Shown here one piece after another: positions 32,995 to 43,471 of a stretch of DNA of 64,000 bases. Numbering within the stretch: the first letter of the stretch is position 1; each line of letters opens with the position of its first letter. The DNA comes from Sanderia malayensis. Its lineage: Eukaryota > Cnidaria > Scyphozoa > Semaeostomeae > Pelagiidae. Both the position numbers and the translations under genes were made by a program. Location of the stretch: positions 5,766,001 to 5,830,000 of the forward strand of contig RQOL01000699.1 of assembly GCA_013076295.1 (NCBI GenBank). Reading direction: 5' to 3'. The notes beneath the pieces are model-generated. The model was given only the letters and a program-made list of their open reading frames with translations. It ran no database searches and was not told the DNA's origin.

Positions 32995-33972
32995 ATGTCT
33001 ACCATTCTGCCTGAGAAATTTGAATCCGGCGATTTCGTGAATTGGGTTCGCCAATTCAACGTATGTGCTGCTGCCAATTCATGGAATGCAGCCAGGAAGC
33101 TCGCCGTTTTACCAGCTTTCTTGCGCGGTCCGGCCGCGACTTATTACCACACCCTGGCTGATGGCGAGAAAGACACGTTCGAGCATTTGACTACGAGCTT
33201 ACAAGGATTACTTTGCCCTGCCGTTGGCCGTGAGCAGTATTACCGAGACTTCGAGCAGCGTCTACTCCGTCCCACCAAAGACCCATCTCTATTTTTGTGG
33301 AGCATCAGAGATTTATTATCCAAAGCTGAGCCTGGTATGTCCGAAGAAGCGCGCACCGCCCTTCTTTCGCGACAATTCATCAAAGGCTTACCGAAATATC
33401 TTCAAGTTAAGCTTCTCGAGGACAACCCGACGCCTAGCCTCGCTGAAATGGTACATTTTGTTCAGCGTTTTCGTGCCATCCACGGCCCTGATAACGAATT
33501 GGGATCATCTCACTTATTTGCCGCTCTGCCCGCTTCCACCAAAGAATCCGCTTCGCCGTTGCCGTTTGTTGCAGAGCAAGCTTCCTTGGCTCCTCAGATT
33601 GCCGAATTGACTGCTGCCGTCTCCGCCTTGTCTACTGACAACAAACGCCTGACCGCCCGACTGGATGCCCACACACAATACCAGCCGCCACCAGTACAAT
33701 CCACGCCGTACGTACCACCGTCAGCTTCCACACCGCGCGGCAAGAATTGGCAACGCCCAACCAGCTACGGACCTCGCGGAAATTTTCGAAGAGGGACAAA
33801 TACCGCCCGCTGCTTCAATTGCCATGCGGTAGGCCACTTTGCTAGAGATTGTCCGTATAACCAGCAGTGCACGCTGTGCTATGGATGGGGGCACTTGGAG
33901 CCTCATTGTGCGAACAAAAAAGAAAACGTGAGTACAGATTCTTTAAACTTCAAAGGGGTGCCACAGTATTAG
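32995..33972 (+). CDS. gag: Gypsy-2 Gag
   Basis: 325 residues from ATG 32995. A helical Gag region (FVNWVRQFNVCAAANSW, LPAFLRGPAATYY) is followed by a low-complexity proline/threonine linker and two zinc knuckles, CFNCHAVGHFARDC and CTLCYGWGHLEPHC. The TAG at 33970-33972 ends it. The next recognisable coding (phase 3 from about 33921, WADGHPRVFSIGITDTSVPP) implies a -1 change near the A-rich run at 33916-33926; I cannot say whether it is programmed or a mutation. Confidence 0.85.
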   Translation: MSTILPEKFESGDFVNWVRQFNVCAAANSWNAARKLAVLPAFLRGPAATYYHTLADGEKDTFEHLTTSLQGLLCPAVGREQYYRDFEQRLLRPTKDPSLFLWSIRDLLSKAEPGMSEEARTALLSRQFIKGLPKYLQVKLLEDNPTPSLAEMVHFVQRFRAIHGPDNELGSSHLFAALPASTKESASPLPFVAEQASLAPQIAELTAAVSALSTDNKRLTARLDAHTQYQPPPVQSTPYVPPSASTPRGKNWQRPTSYGPRGNFRRGTNTARCFNCHAVGHFARDCPYNQQCTLCYGWGHLEPHCANKKENVSTDSLNFKGVPQY

Positions 33973-34033
33973 GCTGGGCTGATGGTCACCCCCGTGTTTT
34001 TTCTATTGGGATTACCGACACCTCTGTTCCCCC

Positions 34034-34540
34034 CAGCCCATAATTGAGTGTTGCTTCGGTGATACACCGGTACAGGCTTTGATCGACACTGGCTCTATGA
34101 AATCCTTCATTTCCCGCCGTGTTTTTAATCAAATTCAACCCACACCCCTACTTGAACCGACGTCACAACGATGTTTTGGCATCACTGGAGAGTCGCTTCG
34201 ATCAGATGGCTCAGTGCAAGCCCCGCTTACCTTCCTTAACTCTTGCAATGGCCCCGTTTCATGCTCAGGTAGTTTTCTTGTTGCTGATCACCTCTCCCAG
34301 CCATTGCAATGTGTCCTAGGGTGGGATTTTTTGACTTCCAACCAATTAAATTTGCTTTATTTTGCCCATCGCTCGGGTTATGTTCTTACGGGATCCCATG
34401 GGGAAACCCCCTTGTCCCGCAAACTCTATCCAGTTCTGTTCCAGTCGACCGGCCTGTTGCGTCTGACCCCCAGCCCTCGACCGCCAACTCGTGACTATTT
34501 GTACAATCCTCGTCTTGGAGTCCTGTTCCGATTTGCTTGA
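34034..34540 (+). pseudogene. pol: Gypsy-2 retropepsin
   Basis: Phase 2. It starts within IIECCFGDTPVQALIDTGS, where DTGS is the retropepsin catalytic motif, and has SQPLQCVLGWDFL, the conserved I/VLGxDxL flap-to-core segment. It reaches a stop at 34540 while the following pol frame is in phase 1, so a shift lies close to that junction. A C-run (ttccccccagccc, about 34028) may mark another indel just before the protease. Confidence 0.75.
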
Positions 34541-36843
34541 AAACGAGTTTTAGTTTGCCTTGTAGAACCAAAGTTACTGGAGTTGGGAAAATTTCCCAAA
34601 ATAGTCAGATACGTCTTGGTATGGTTATACGAATTGAAAACGAGTCAGCTCCACGTAATATTCATGCAGCTTATTCAGTATGCGAAGCTCAGCATTACGA
34701 AATTCCTGTCCGATTATTAAATACATCTAATGTTGATGTCGAATTAACAGCCGGAACCAACATAGGCCAATTTTGCCAGATCGTTGAAACGTTTCCTGTG
34801 GCGACCCGTGGTGCTTTTGAAAGGGATACCTTGCTGTGTGGCACCGTCAATGCTGCTTCACATAGTGAAGCACCATGCACCGATTTAATTGATTCTTTAA
34901 AAACTGCACTGAGTACTTCTTTATCCCAAAATGAACGAGATATACTTTTAACAACTTTGTTGCGTTATTCTGATGTTTTTGACGAGAAGTTAGGACAGAC
35001 AAAAGTCATAACACATAAGATTGACACCGGTGAGGCCAAACCTGTCCGTCAAGCACCTCGACGTTTGCCTTACGCGTACCGCACAGAAACCCAGAAACAA
35101 ATTAAAGACATGCTCGCGCAGGGTATTATTTCCCCAAGTATTTCGCCATGGGCTTCCCCTATTGTCTTAGTCAAAAAACGCGATGGAACAATGCGTTTCT
35201 GTGTTGATTACCGGGGGCTTAACGCAGTTACTTCAAGGGATGCTCACCCTCTTCCCAGAGTGGACGAATTACTCGATTCTTTACGTGGAGCTAAGTATTT
35301 TAGTACCTTAGACTTACGCTCTGGATACTGGCAAATTGGCGTTGAACCAAAAGATCGCGAAAAAACAGCTTTTGTAACCCCAGACGGCATTTGGGAATTT
35401 AACCGTATGCCTTTTGGCGTTTCAAACGGCTGCGCAACTTTTCACCGCGCAATGGAGATTGCTCTTTCTTGTCTAAATTATGAAACATGTTTGTGCTATT
35501 TTGACGATATCATCATACCTTCCACGTCTTTACAACAACAGTGCGACCGCTTAGAATTAGTATTACAATGTTTTCGCACCCACGATCTCCGCGTTAAACT
35601 GTCCAAGTGTGTGTTTGGTGCCCTGCAGGTAAATTATTTAGGCTATATTGTTTCAGCTAAAGGCGTACACACCGACCCTTCTAAAATCGACTCTGTTTCA
35701 CGTTTGTCTACGCCTACCAACCTCGAACAAGCATGCTCATTTTTAGGCCTTTCTGGTTACTATCGCCGTTTCATTCCCCAGTACGCTACGTTAGCCGCAC
35801 CGTTAGTCCTGTTAACTAAGAAAGGTTATAAATTTGAATGGAATGAACCTCAGGAATCTGCTTTCACTCAATTAAGGACTTTACTGTGCCAAGCACCGAT
35901 ACTTGCTTATCCGGACTTGAGTGCACCATTTATTTTGCAAACGGACGCTTCGGATCAAGGACTTGGTGCTATTCTTACGCAGCTAGATGACAACGGACAC
36001 GAGCGTGTCATTTCGTATGCCAGTCGTTCGCTCACGCACCGCGAAAAAGCTTACTCGGCAACAGAAAAAGAAGCTCTTGCGGTTGTGTTTGCAACCGATC
36101 ATTTCCGCACTTATTTACTAGGCCATCATTTTACAGTTGTCACTGATCATAGCGCGCTACGTTGGCTCCATTCTGTCGAGCCTAAAGGCCGGCTCGCCCG
36201 TTGGATCATGGACCTTCAAGAATTTTCTTTTTCTGTTAAACATCGACCAGGTAGTGCCAACAGAAATGCTGACGCATTGTCTCGCATGCCCTTACAACCA
36301 GCCCTAAATTGCGTCACTACCATGCAACCAGGTTATAATCTCCAGGAAGCCCAATTAGAAGACCCCAGCATAAGTAAAATCATTGAAATTAAACTACTCA
36401 AGCTTCCTAAACCTCCCTCTTTTGCTTGGCAGTCTGACCCTAATTTGCGTGCCTACTGGCATTGCTGGGATGATCTTTCCGTCCATAATGGCCTCTTAGT
36501 TAAATCTCTCCCCGGTAATTCATCAATGCGAAGCTATACTTTTGTTGTCCCACCAAAACTCATCCCCACCGTCCTGGAAGGAATTCACAACAGTCCCTAT
36601 TCCGGTCAAATGGGCATTACTCGAACTTTGGAACGTGCGCGAACGCGGTTTTATTGGCCAAAAATGAGTTCACAGATTCGTAACTTTAAAGCCGGATGTG
36701 AAACAATGCACGCAATAAAGCCAACACAAACTTTGACCATGCACCACTACAATCGATTGACGTCAGCGAACCCTTTGTCTTTTGGGCCATGGACTACATG
36801 GGGCCAATTAGTGAAACTATTCGCGGAAATAAACACTTATTAG
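34537..36843 (+). pseudogene. pol: Gypsy-2 reverse transcriptase, RNase H and integrase N-terminus
   Basis: Long phase-1 frame. Reverse transcriptase motif A is FSTLDLRSGYWQIG; the catalytic YFDD is at 35497-35508; RNase H shows ILQTDASDQGLGAIL, TEKEALAV and VVTDHSALRWL; the RNase H tail is HRPGSANRNADALSRMP. It ends in the integrase zinc region (HNSPYSGQMGITRTLERART), where a small indel near 36700 disrupts the CxxC and shifts phase. Confidence 0.88.
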
Positions 36844-37790
36844 TTGTTATGGACCATTTTACCAAATGGTGCGAGGTTTTCCCCACTTCCGACCAAAAAG
36901 CAACCACTGTCGCCAGCATCCTTGTGTCCAAATTGTTTAGTCGATTTGGTCCACCCGTCGTATTACACTCTGACCAAGGTCGAAATTTTGAATCAAACTT
37001 GATGCACGAAGTTTGCCAGTTGATGGGTATTCTGAAAACGCGCACCACTGCTTATCATCCGCAGTGCGACGGACTTGTAGAGCGCCAAAATCGCACAATT
37101 CAAGACATGTTATCCGCTTTTGTCTCAAAATACCGTGATGACTGGGATTTATGGGTTGATCTGGTTGTATACGCGTACAACACCAGCGTTCATTCAGCTA
37201 CCGGCTTCAGCCCATACGAAATGGTTTTTGGTTGCGAAGCACGCACGCCACTTGACTCAGATTTAGGTGTACCCCTTAAGAACCCAGGTAGCCAACATGA
37301 AGTAGTTCGTTCCATCCGTAGTCGATTAAGTAGTATTAAGCAAGCAGCACAGACTAGATTAGACCAAGGTAGACGTCGTCAGGAAAACAAAAACTCGTTT
37401 TCAAACCATTGGAGCCCATTTTCTGTTGGTCAGTCTGTGTGGTTAAGCCGGCCTAAGGCTTGGAAGTTTGGAACACGCTGGATTGGACCCTATAAGATAA
37501 TTTCTAGATTTGGCGTCAACTACCGACTTCAATCTAAGGAAGGGGGTGGCGATGTTGTTATTCATCACAATAACATTAAGATTTGCACTGTGCCATGTGA
37601 CAAAGGGGTCCCTTATTGCCCTGTTAAGGAAACGGGAGAAATTACCCTTGTAAGAGGTGATGGTGTTCCCAATGGAGAAGACATGGGGAACCTAGCGCAA
37701 AATGGGGACCATCAGCACATCGGTCGTCCAGCTCGGCTGCGGCAGCACATAAATGTTCCTTTGAGGTTTGGAGAATACGTCACTCACTAA
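36789..37790 (+). pseudogene. pol: Gypsy-2 integrase core and C-terminus
   Basis: Phase 3, picking up where the previous frame breaks. The integrase core has D in AMDYMGP, D in LHSDQGRNFES and E in DGLVERQNRT. The C-terminal part (SVWLSRPKAWKFGTRWIGPY, then HHNNIK) is the usual small beta-barrel DNA-binding region. Stop at 37790. Confidence 0.88.
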
Positions 37791-37813
37791 AACATTCCTA
37801 TATTATCAAAATT

Positions 37814-38029
37814 AGGAGGGGAGTGATGTTATCATTGTTATTATTATCGTATTAATTAATGTCCTGTTATAATTGTTTGATTGTTATTGTGTTTAATTTA
37901 TGTCTAAGCTGTCTGTCGTCAGACACAGTATGTTTGTATGAAACTCAAGTCACTATGCAATTCAATCAGATATCGTACTCGCAAGCTAGCAGAAGGTTGT
38001 ACTTTCTCGTGTCGAACCCTGCCTTAACA
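37814..38029 (+). repeat. Gypsy-2 purine tract and 3' LTR
   Basis: Purine tract aggaggggagtga at 37814-37826, then the 203-bp LTR at 37827-38029 with the same borders as the left copy. Confidence 0.9.
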
Positions 38030-39166
38030 CTTGCAATAAGCATTCCTAGCTCAGGTCGCAAAACCGTATCTGTCATTCCCCATACTTTGCCAAAGAAAGT
38101 AATAAAACCTCACGTAGAACCATCTCAGTTCTCTTTAACAGTGGCAAACAACATCAACAAGAAATCTCACAGCATGCTCCTTCTGTGGAAACTCTTAAGG
38201 CTTTCACATATTTGCGGAAATCAAGAAATATCACGTTTTGTAGGATGGGTAATCCTCATTTGTGGCTCAAAAAACAGCTCTGCAACAATCTTGACAATTC
38301 TTCCACCGATAATTAGCCCCATTGCCGAATACAGCACTGTAATTGAATGTATCTACCAATCGCAGAAATTAGCGATTGCATCCAACATGAAGTATGCGCA
38401 TATAACGACAGATGCAGGAGCAGCGGCAAAATTTTTTCACGTTCTTTGGAACTATCCTGCAGAATTCAGTAATGTTATTGTCCACCTTGGAGACCTTCAT
38501 GGTTTCATGGAGTTTTTCGGCGTAATCGGAAAGATTGTTCAAGGAAGTGGATTCGAAGAAATAGTCTATCAAGCAAATCTCTGCACTTCTGGGAGTTTAC
38601 AAGGTGTTCTCAGCGGCAAACACTATAATCGAAGCTGGTTGATTAACGAATGCTTTAGTGAGGCAATCGAAAGGCTATTTTGCCAAGCATATGTCAATGA
38701 AAGTATAGATTCATTGTCTGTGGCTGAGGAATCGTTGCAAAATAGAGCTGAAAGTGAAGCATACCTCAAAAGAAAATCCTTCATCAACTGCGAAAAAAAG
38801 TATGAAGAGCAGAAGCAAATATGTCAGGATGGTCAATAAGGGAAAACTCCGCAGTTCTGGATGAAATACGTGCAGTTCGTAGACCGACAGCATCTCCTCC
38901 ATTATTAATTAACACCAACAATTTTGAAGAAAGAATTCAATGCTGGAAAGACTCCATAGCTCTGTGCTTTTCATGTAACAAACAAAATTACTCCCGATAT
39001 GGTGCATACTACTGCCTTCAATTAGAAAACCTAGAAAATACTCATCCTGGTGCTAAGGGGGAGCTTAAAACAAAAGGATTGTCAGTCTGCCAAAATACCC
39101 TCAACATTGGCCAGTCCATAGATGGGGCAGGAGAACAAACGTTCATGAAGAGCAGTAAAACAGCAG
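38030..39166 (+). pseudogene. Broken zinc-binding/PIN-like family gene, part 3
   Basis: The phase joins part 2 directly (after the cttg duplication). It contains family blocks such as MKYAHITTDAGAAAKFF, NVIVHLGDLHGFMEFFGVIG, GSGFEEIVYQANLC and GVLSGKHYNRSW. A stop at 38837-38839 and a phase change lead into QFWMKYVQFVD-like and then CWKDSIALCFSCNKQNYSRY and LENLENTHPG sequence. The exon ends KSSKTAG at 39166, next to a GTGAGA donor. Confidence 0.7.
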
Positions 39167-39308
39167 GTGAGATTGAATTTGAGCCCTACTTCTACCACAT
39201 TCACAATGAACAATCTAAACTAGTTTATATGAAACAAGGTTTCCAGCGGTATGAAATTGAACCTGATATCATGTGAGATTTGAAAATGAGTCCATATATT
39301 TTTCATAG
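39167..39308 (+). other. GT-AG intron retained in the broken gene
   Basis: 142 bp: donor CAG/GTGAGA and acceptor tttttcatag/GA. Joining the flanks gives ..KTAG/GIKNFTTQ.., matching the layout of the family, where a TxGG motif precedes this block. So this copy derives from genomic DNA, not from a processed mRNA. Confidence 0.7.
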
Positions 39309-40149
39309 GAGGCATCAAGAATTTCACTACGCAAGCCAGCACTTACGAAAAATGGGTTCTCTCGCGTCCTTTCTCAGCACAGTTGGTAAATGGTTTAAGA
39401 ATGGAAACAGGTCTTGATAGTACATCAACGAATCCTCGTAAATGTCTGCGAGAGTCTGAGATAAGGAAATCCGAAGAAAGAGTTAGAAAGATCATGAAAA
39501 TCCTAAAAGAAGACTTCCTTAATCCTTTCGATGCTGACATTTATGTAAATAGGTTGTACAATCTTGCTTCAGGAAGTCCCATTGGAGATGATATTGCGGA
39601 GCACCTTCTGACGGTCCAGGAACGTGGCCATTCAATGATGAATGAGTTCTGCGAACGTTTGGCTGGAGAAGGAAATGGAAAGAAATCAATCTTCGATCCA
39701 ATCAAACGCGCAACATGGAAGAGTTTTGCAGACACGGGTCGCAAAATGAAAATAACGCCCAAAACCAAGTCGAAAGAAATCATGGTCCAACGAGATATTT
39801 TAGGTCTCTTGGCGGCGAAGTCTCAACAACGAAACGCAACGGTAAATATTGATGCAGCTTTATGTTACCCTTTGGCACCAGTTCCCCTAAGCCTAGCGAC
39901 TTGTGATGGCACGAGGCGAAAAAAAGCAAAAAGCAAGCTGTTTCAAGCAGCTCTGACTTCATTGGAGGTTGAAAGAAGCGAAATCAAATCTACAGAGCGT
40001 CGAAATGCATGTTATATTCTGGATCTGGCTGCAGTTATCCGTAGTATCGTAAAAACACCTGACACTTTCAGAGAATTGGCAATTATGATATTACGGGAAA
40101 TTCCATCACAGTACAGCACAATATACATAGTATGTGATTCCTACAAGGA
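39309..40149 (+). pseudogene. Broken zinc-binding/PIN-like family gene, part 4
   Basis: Long open stretch in phase 2. It carries the family blocks QLVNGLRMETGLDSTS, GDDIAEHLLTVQERG, NACYILDLAAVIRSI and YIVCDSYKD. The coding sequence stops at A40149, the left target base of the Helitron; with the Helitron ignored, codon GAT is restored and the frame runs on at 41537. Confidence 0.75.
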
Positions 40150-41536
40150 TCTTCTAATATATATATTCTGCGGAGGTCACGTGACGGTGGCGAAACTCTG
40201 CCTAAAACAATAGATTCGACCCGAAACAATAGGTCGAACGCCCAAAAACAATGGGACGAAACGGCGATTTGGTGATCAATAAGGCTTTTTTCAATGGTGT
40301 CGCAAAAGGTTGAGACTTGCATGGAAAGTCTCCGTTTCTGGAGTAGGCAAAAGTTATCTATTTTTGGAAGCCTATTTTAAAAGAATTTTTGAGTTATTCT
40401 ATTAATTACTCCACTAATTGTGCTATCACGAAAAAACGACGGTTTACGCTGGCGAAACTTCCAAATTCGCGTCCCCGACTCCATTTTCGAAAAGAGTATT
40501 CGCTCTTCACGTGACCCGTTTCGCCTTTTCCTGCAATTTGATTGGCTCAAATTTGATTGGCTCTTTCGCGACTTCACGTGAACTGTCACGCGTATTTCGT
40601 TATCATGCAAATTTGTCCTCGGGTTGAACAGCAGGTACTTTTGCAGAAGACGCGTGTTTTTGTTTTGCACACAAAGGATAACTGGGCGCCTTTCAAAGTG
40701 TTTTACGACCTGAATTATCTTTGTAAAGACTTGCTAATTGTTTGAGAGACCTCTCGAAAATTACAGGAAACAATTGAGAACACAGGTGATAGCTTTGTTT
40801 TGTTTTTTGAGTGAGATAGTTGTAGTTTAGGTAGTAGGCGACCGCCATTGTTGCTTCGGCATGCTTGCGACGCTTAGGCCTAATGTAAACAAGCCCAAAG
40901 TTTCAATAAACAAATTATGATAAGGGGTTATCAGGCAAGCGAAGCGAGCCAAACTGTTGCAAGAGGAGTAGGCAGAGGCATGAGCGTAAGCGAATGCAGC
41001 GCACGAAGTGCGCCCTTTCAGCTAATGTTTCTTGATAATAGATAGACAGGCGAGCGCAGCGAGCTAACCCATTGTAAGTGGGGTTGAAAGGGGTAAGCGA
41101 ATGCAGCGCACGAAGTGCGCCAACCACAGAGGCGAGCGCAGCGAGCTAACCTATTGTACGTGGGGTTGAAAGGGGAATGAGCGTAAGCGAATGCAGCGCA
41201 CGAAGTGCGCCAACCACAGAGGCGAGCGCAGCGAGCTAACCTATTGTACGTGGGGTTGAAAGGGGCATGATCGTAAGCGAATGCAGCGCACGAAGTGCGC
41301 CAACCACAGGCGAGCGCAGCGAGCTAAGTTATTGTACGTGGGGTTGAAAGGGGTAAGCGAATGCAGCGCACGAAGTGCGCCAACCACACGCGAGCGCAGC
41401 GAGCTAGCCTATTGTACGTGGGGTTGAAAGGGGCATGAGCGCAAGCGAATGCAGCGCACGAAGTGCGCCAACCACATTAAGTTTTTTTCACTTGCCCCCC
41501 TCCGGGAAGCGAGCGAACGCGAGCGCCCCCGGCTAG
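40150..41536 (+). mobile_element. Non-autonomous Helitron
   Basis: 1387 bp, beginning TCTTCTAATATATATATTC and ending CCCCCGGCTAG, inserted between A40149 and T41537 with no target duplication. These are the Helitron rules (5' TC, 3' CTAG, A/T target). A short stem (CCGGG/CCCGG) lies just before the CTAG. No Rep/helicase is present. The broken gene reads through without loss of phase when this segment is ignored, which fixes both ends to the base. The 3' part holds a palindrome-rich minisatellite. Confidence 0.85.
41050..41476 (+). repeat. Minisatellite of hairpin-rich units in the Helitron
   Basis: Five units of 80-90 bp start at 41050, 41132, 41222, 41310 and 41390. Each has GCGAGCGCAGCGAGC, a CCTATTGTACGTGGGG-type segment and GCGCACGAAGTGCGC (GCGCAC/GTGCGC stem with GAA loop). 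The lengths differ by presence or absence of (g)catgagc. A partial unit lies at 40975-41020 and a lone diverged unit at 15978-16055. Confidence 0.9.
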
Positions 41537-42575
41537 TTCAATTAAAAATGCAGAGAGGGTTCTTCGTGGTAATGAAGATAAATTTGTCATCCGAACACCA
41601 GATATTCGAATCCCTGCCGATTTTAAAAGATTTTTGAGCAACGGCGAAAATAAAGAAAGAATGTTTGAGCTGATGGAAAAGGTCTGGGTTGAAAGCAGCA
41701 ATCAACTTAGTGAACGCTCACTATATGTGGCAAGGGCTAGCTCGTGTATAAAGATCGAGAATGGAATATCAACCAACGTACCAGAGCTAGAAAATGATCA
41801 CGAAGAAGCTGATTCCAAAATAGCTTTCATGATCAAGCATGCAACGAGAGAAAACGGCGAGGGTACTGTCTGCGTGGTCCGTTCCAGCTCAGGCGATTTC
41901 GATATACCTGTGATTTTAGTAGCAGGAGAATTCGACGCACGTAAACTGATCGACAATGGAACAGGAAAATACCGCAAGATTTTAGACGTCAGTGCATGCA
42001 CACTGTCACAAAGGTAAAGAGAGCACTGCTTGACGGGCAACGACTACGTTTCCAGCATTCTGCGCAAAGGGAAGCAACTTTGTTGGAAGCACGTCAAAGA
42101 GAATTCAGTATTTCTTGACTTATTCGCTTCTTTAGGAAACGGTCAACATATTACTCTCGACCAACTGGCTGGATTGGAACATTTTGTTTGTGCAATTTTT
42201 GGAAGAAGGCAGCAGCATTCAGTGAACGAGGCAAGGAAAGAAATATTTTGGCAGAGATTGGAAAAGGATGGAAAGGTCATCGATTTGTCTCTCCTTCCAC
42301 CATGCCAGACCAGCCTGGAGTTACATTGCAAGCGAGCAAATTTTGTGGCAAGGATGTGGCGAAATGCATCAAATCCTATTCTAGCGTTGGATGATCCATG
42401 CAATCATGGTTGGCTACCAAACATGACAATAAATTGGACAGTGGAAGCGTATCCAGAGGAGATAGCTGAGCTCCTGATAGAAGATGGTAATGGTGATGGT
42501 ATGGAAGAGGAAGTCTTAAACGATATGCTGAGTTCGGATGAAGAGAGCAGTGATAGTGACAGCGATGATGACTAA
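41537..42575 (+). pseudogene. Broken zinc-binding/PIN-like family gene, part 5 (C-terminus)
   Basis: Resumes with SIKNAERVLRG, then FVIRTPDIRIPADFKRFLSN. Nuclease-like motifs follow: NDHEEADSKIAFM (about 41790), SGDFDIPVIL and TGNDYVSSILRKGKQLCW (about 42033). A stop at 42015-42017 and an apparent small deletion precede TGND. The end has LSLLPPCQTSLELHCKRANF and an acidic tail rich in D, E and S up to the stop at 42575. Similar acidic tails occur in the copy at 46.6 kb. Confidence 0.75.
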
Positions 42576-42694
42576 ATTATATTCTTGCATGAAAACTCAG
42601 GTAATTACTGAGTTCTATCATAGTTAAAGTCAATAAGTTGCCAAAATAAAGCCCGGTATAGAGTTCAATAGTGTGACGTCATCAAAAATATAAA

Positions 42695-43168
42695 TGAGAA
42701 TAGCCCACTTTACCCCCTGTTCTGGGGGCATTTACCCCTATATCTCCAAAATGGCTCCTTTCTTGTCAAAATAACATCGGAATTCAGATTCTACGCCCTC
42801 AAATTCATAGGAAGAGAAGTTTTTGATTACTTTTTGATCAAATTACCTTGTTGCCCCCATTTGGGGGCACGGTTACCCCAAAATTTCTATACCCTGGCCT
42901 GAAACCTAAAAATCCTCCAATAAGCTTGATCAGGTCATAATCAATGCCTTACAATCAGAAACCAAACATTTAAGAGGTATAGTCACAGTTTTAACTATAA
43001 CATGCTTTTGTTGAATTTGGGGGCATTTGCCCCCATATCTCCGAAACGGCCCCTCCCCCATAAAAAGAACATCGAAATTTGGATTCTACGCCCCAAAATT
43101 GACCAAAATCACTGGGTCTCATAAATTACCTCGTCTGGTGGTACTACCCCCCTTTCAGCTACCGGACT
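42695..43168 (-). repeat. Inner inverted repeat, right copy
   Basis: 474 bp, reverse complement of 22641-23112 with few differences. It begins only 120 bp after the stop of the broken gene. With its partner it brackets the gene. Confidence 0.85.
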
Positions 43169-43303
43169 AAAATATATGCTATTTGCCCATATAAGATGTG
43201 AAAAAAGCGATTTGATCAAAAGCCAATACAGAAAAATCCAATTCGTCAATTGAACCGATGAGAGTGTTTTCGGCGAAAGTATCCAAGAGGATACGGTAAT
43301 GTT

Positions 43304-43471
43304 TGGTTAGGAGCATCAAAGTATAAACATTCTGATGGAAGCATGCCATTCAAGCTTCTTGCAGAATATGCATTGACGTGCCTATGCGTAAATGTAAGCA
43401 ATGCCATAGCGGAGAGAGTTTTCTCCTGTGTTACATGTGTCAAAACAAAACAACGAAGCAGGATGACATGA
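43304..43471 (+). pseudogene. hAT transposase C-terminal dimerisation fragment
   Basis: A 56-codon frame ending at TGA 43469-43471, with PFKLLAEYALTCLCVNVSNA, AERVFSCVTCVKTKQRSRM. The pattern P.SNA..ERVFS....VKTK.RSRM is the hAT C-terminal dimerisation signature. The rest of the transposase is not seen nearby. Confidence 0.7.

Larger units (their letters stand above)
32754..38029 (+). mobile_element. Ty3/gypsy retrotransposon 2
   Basis: 5276 bp. LTRs of 203 bp (32754-32956, 37827-38029) differ at about 4 positions. The target duplication is cttg (32750-32753 and 38030-38033). Gag, protease, reverse transcriptase, RNase H and integrase are all recognisable but fall in several phases. It is inserted in the same gene as gypsy-1, but in a different coding block. 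Confidence 0.94.

Noticed and set aside
37859..38839. Treating this frame as a gene starting at 37859
   Set aside because: Its first 57 codons are gypsy-2 LTR sequence; the family coding begins at about 38034.
41050..41476. CRISPR-like look of the palindromic repeats
   Set aside because: Units are contiguous 80-90-bp tandem copies with no unique spacers, inside a Helitron in a eukaryotic genome.
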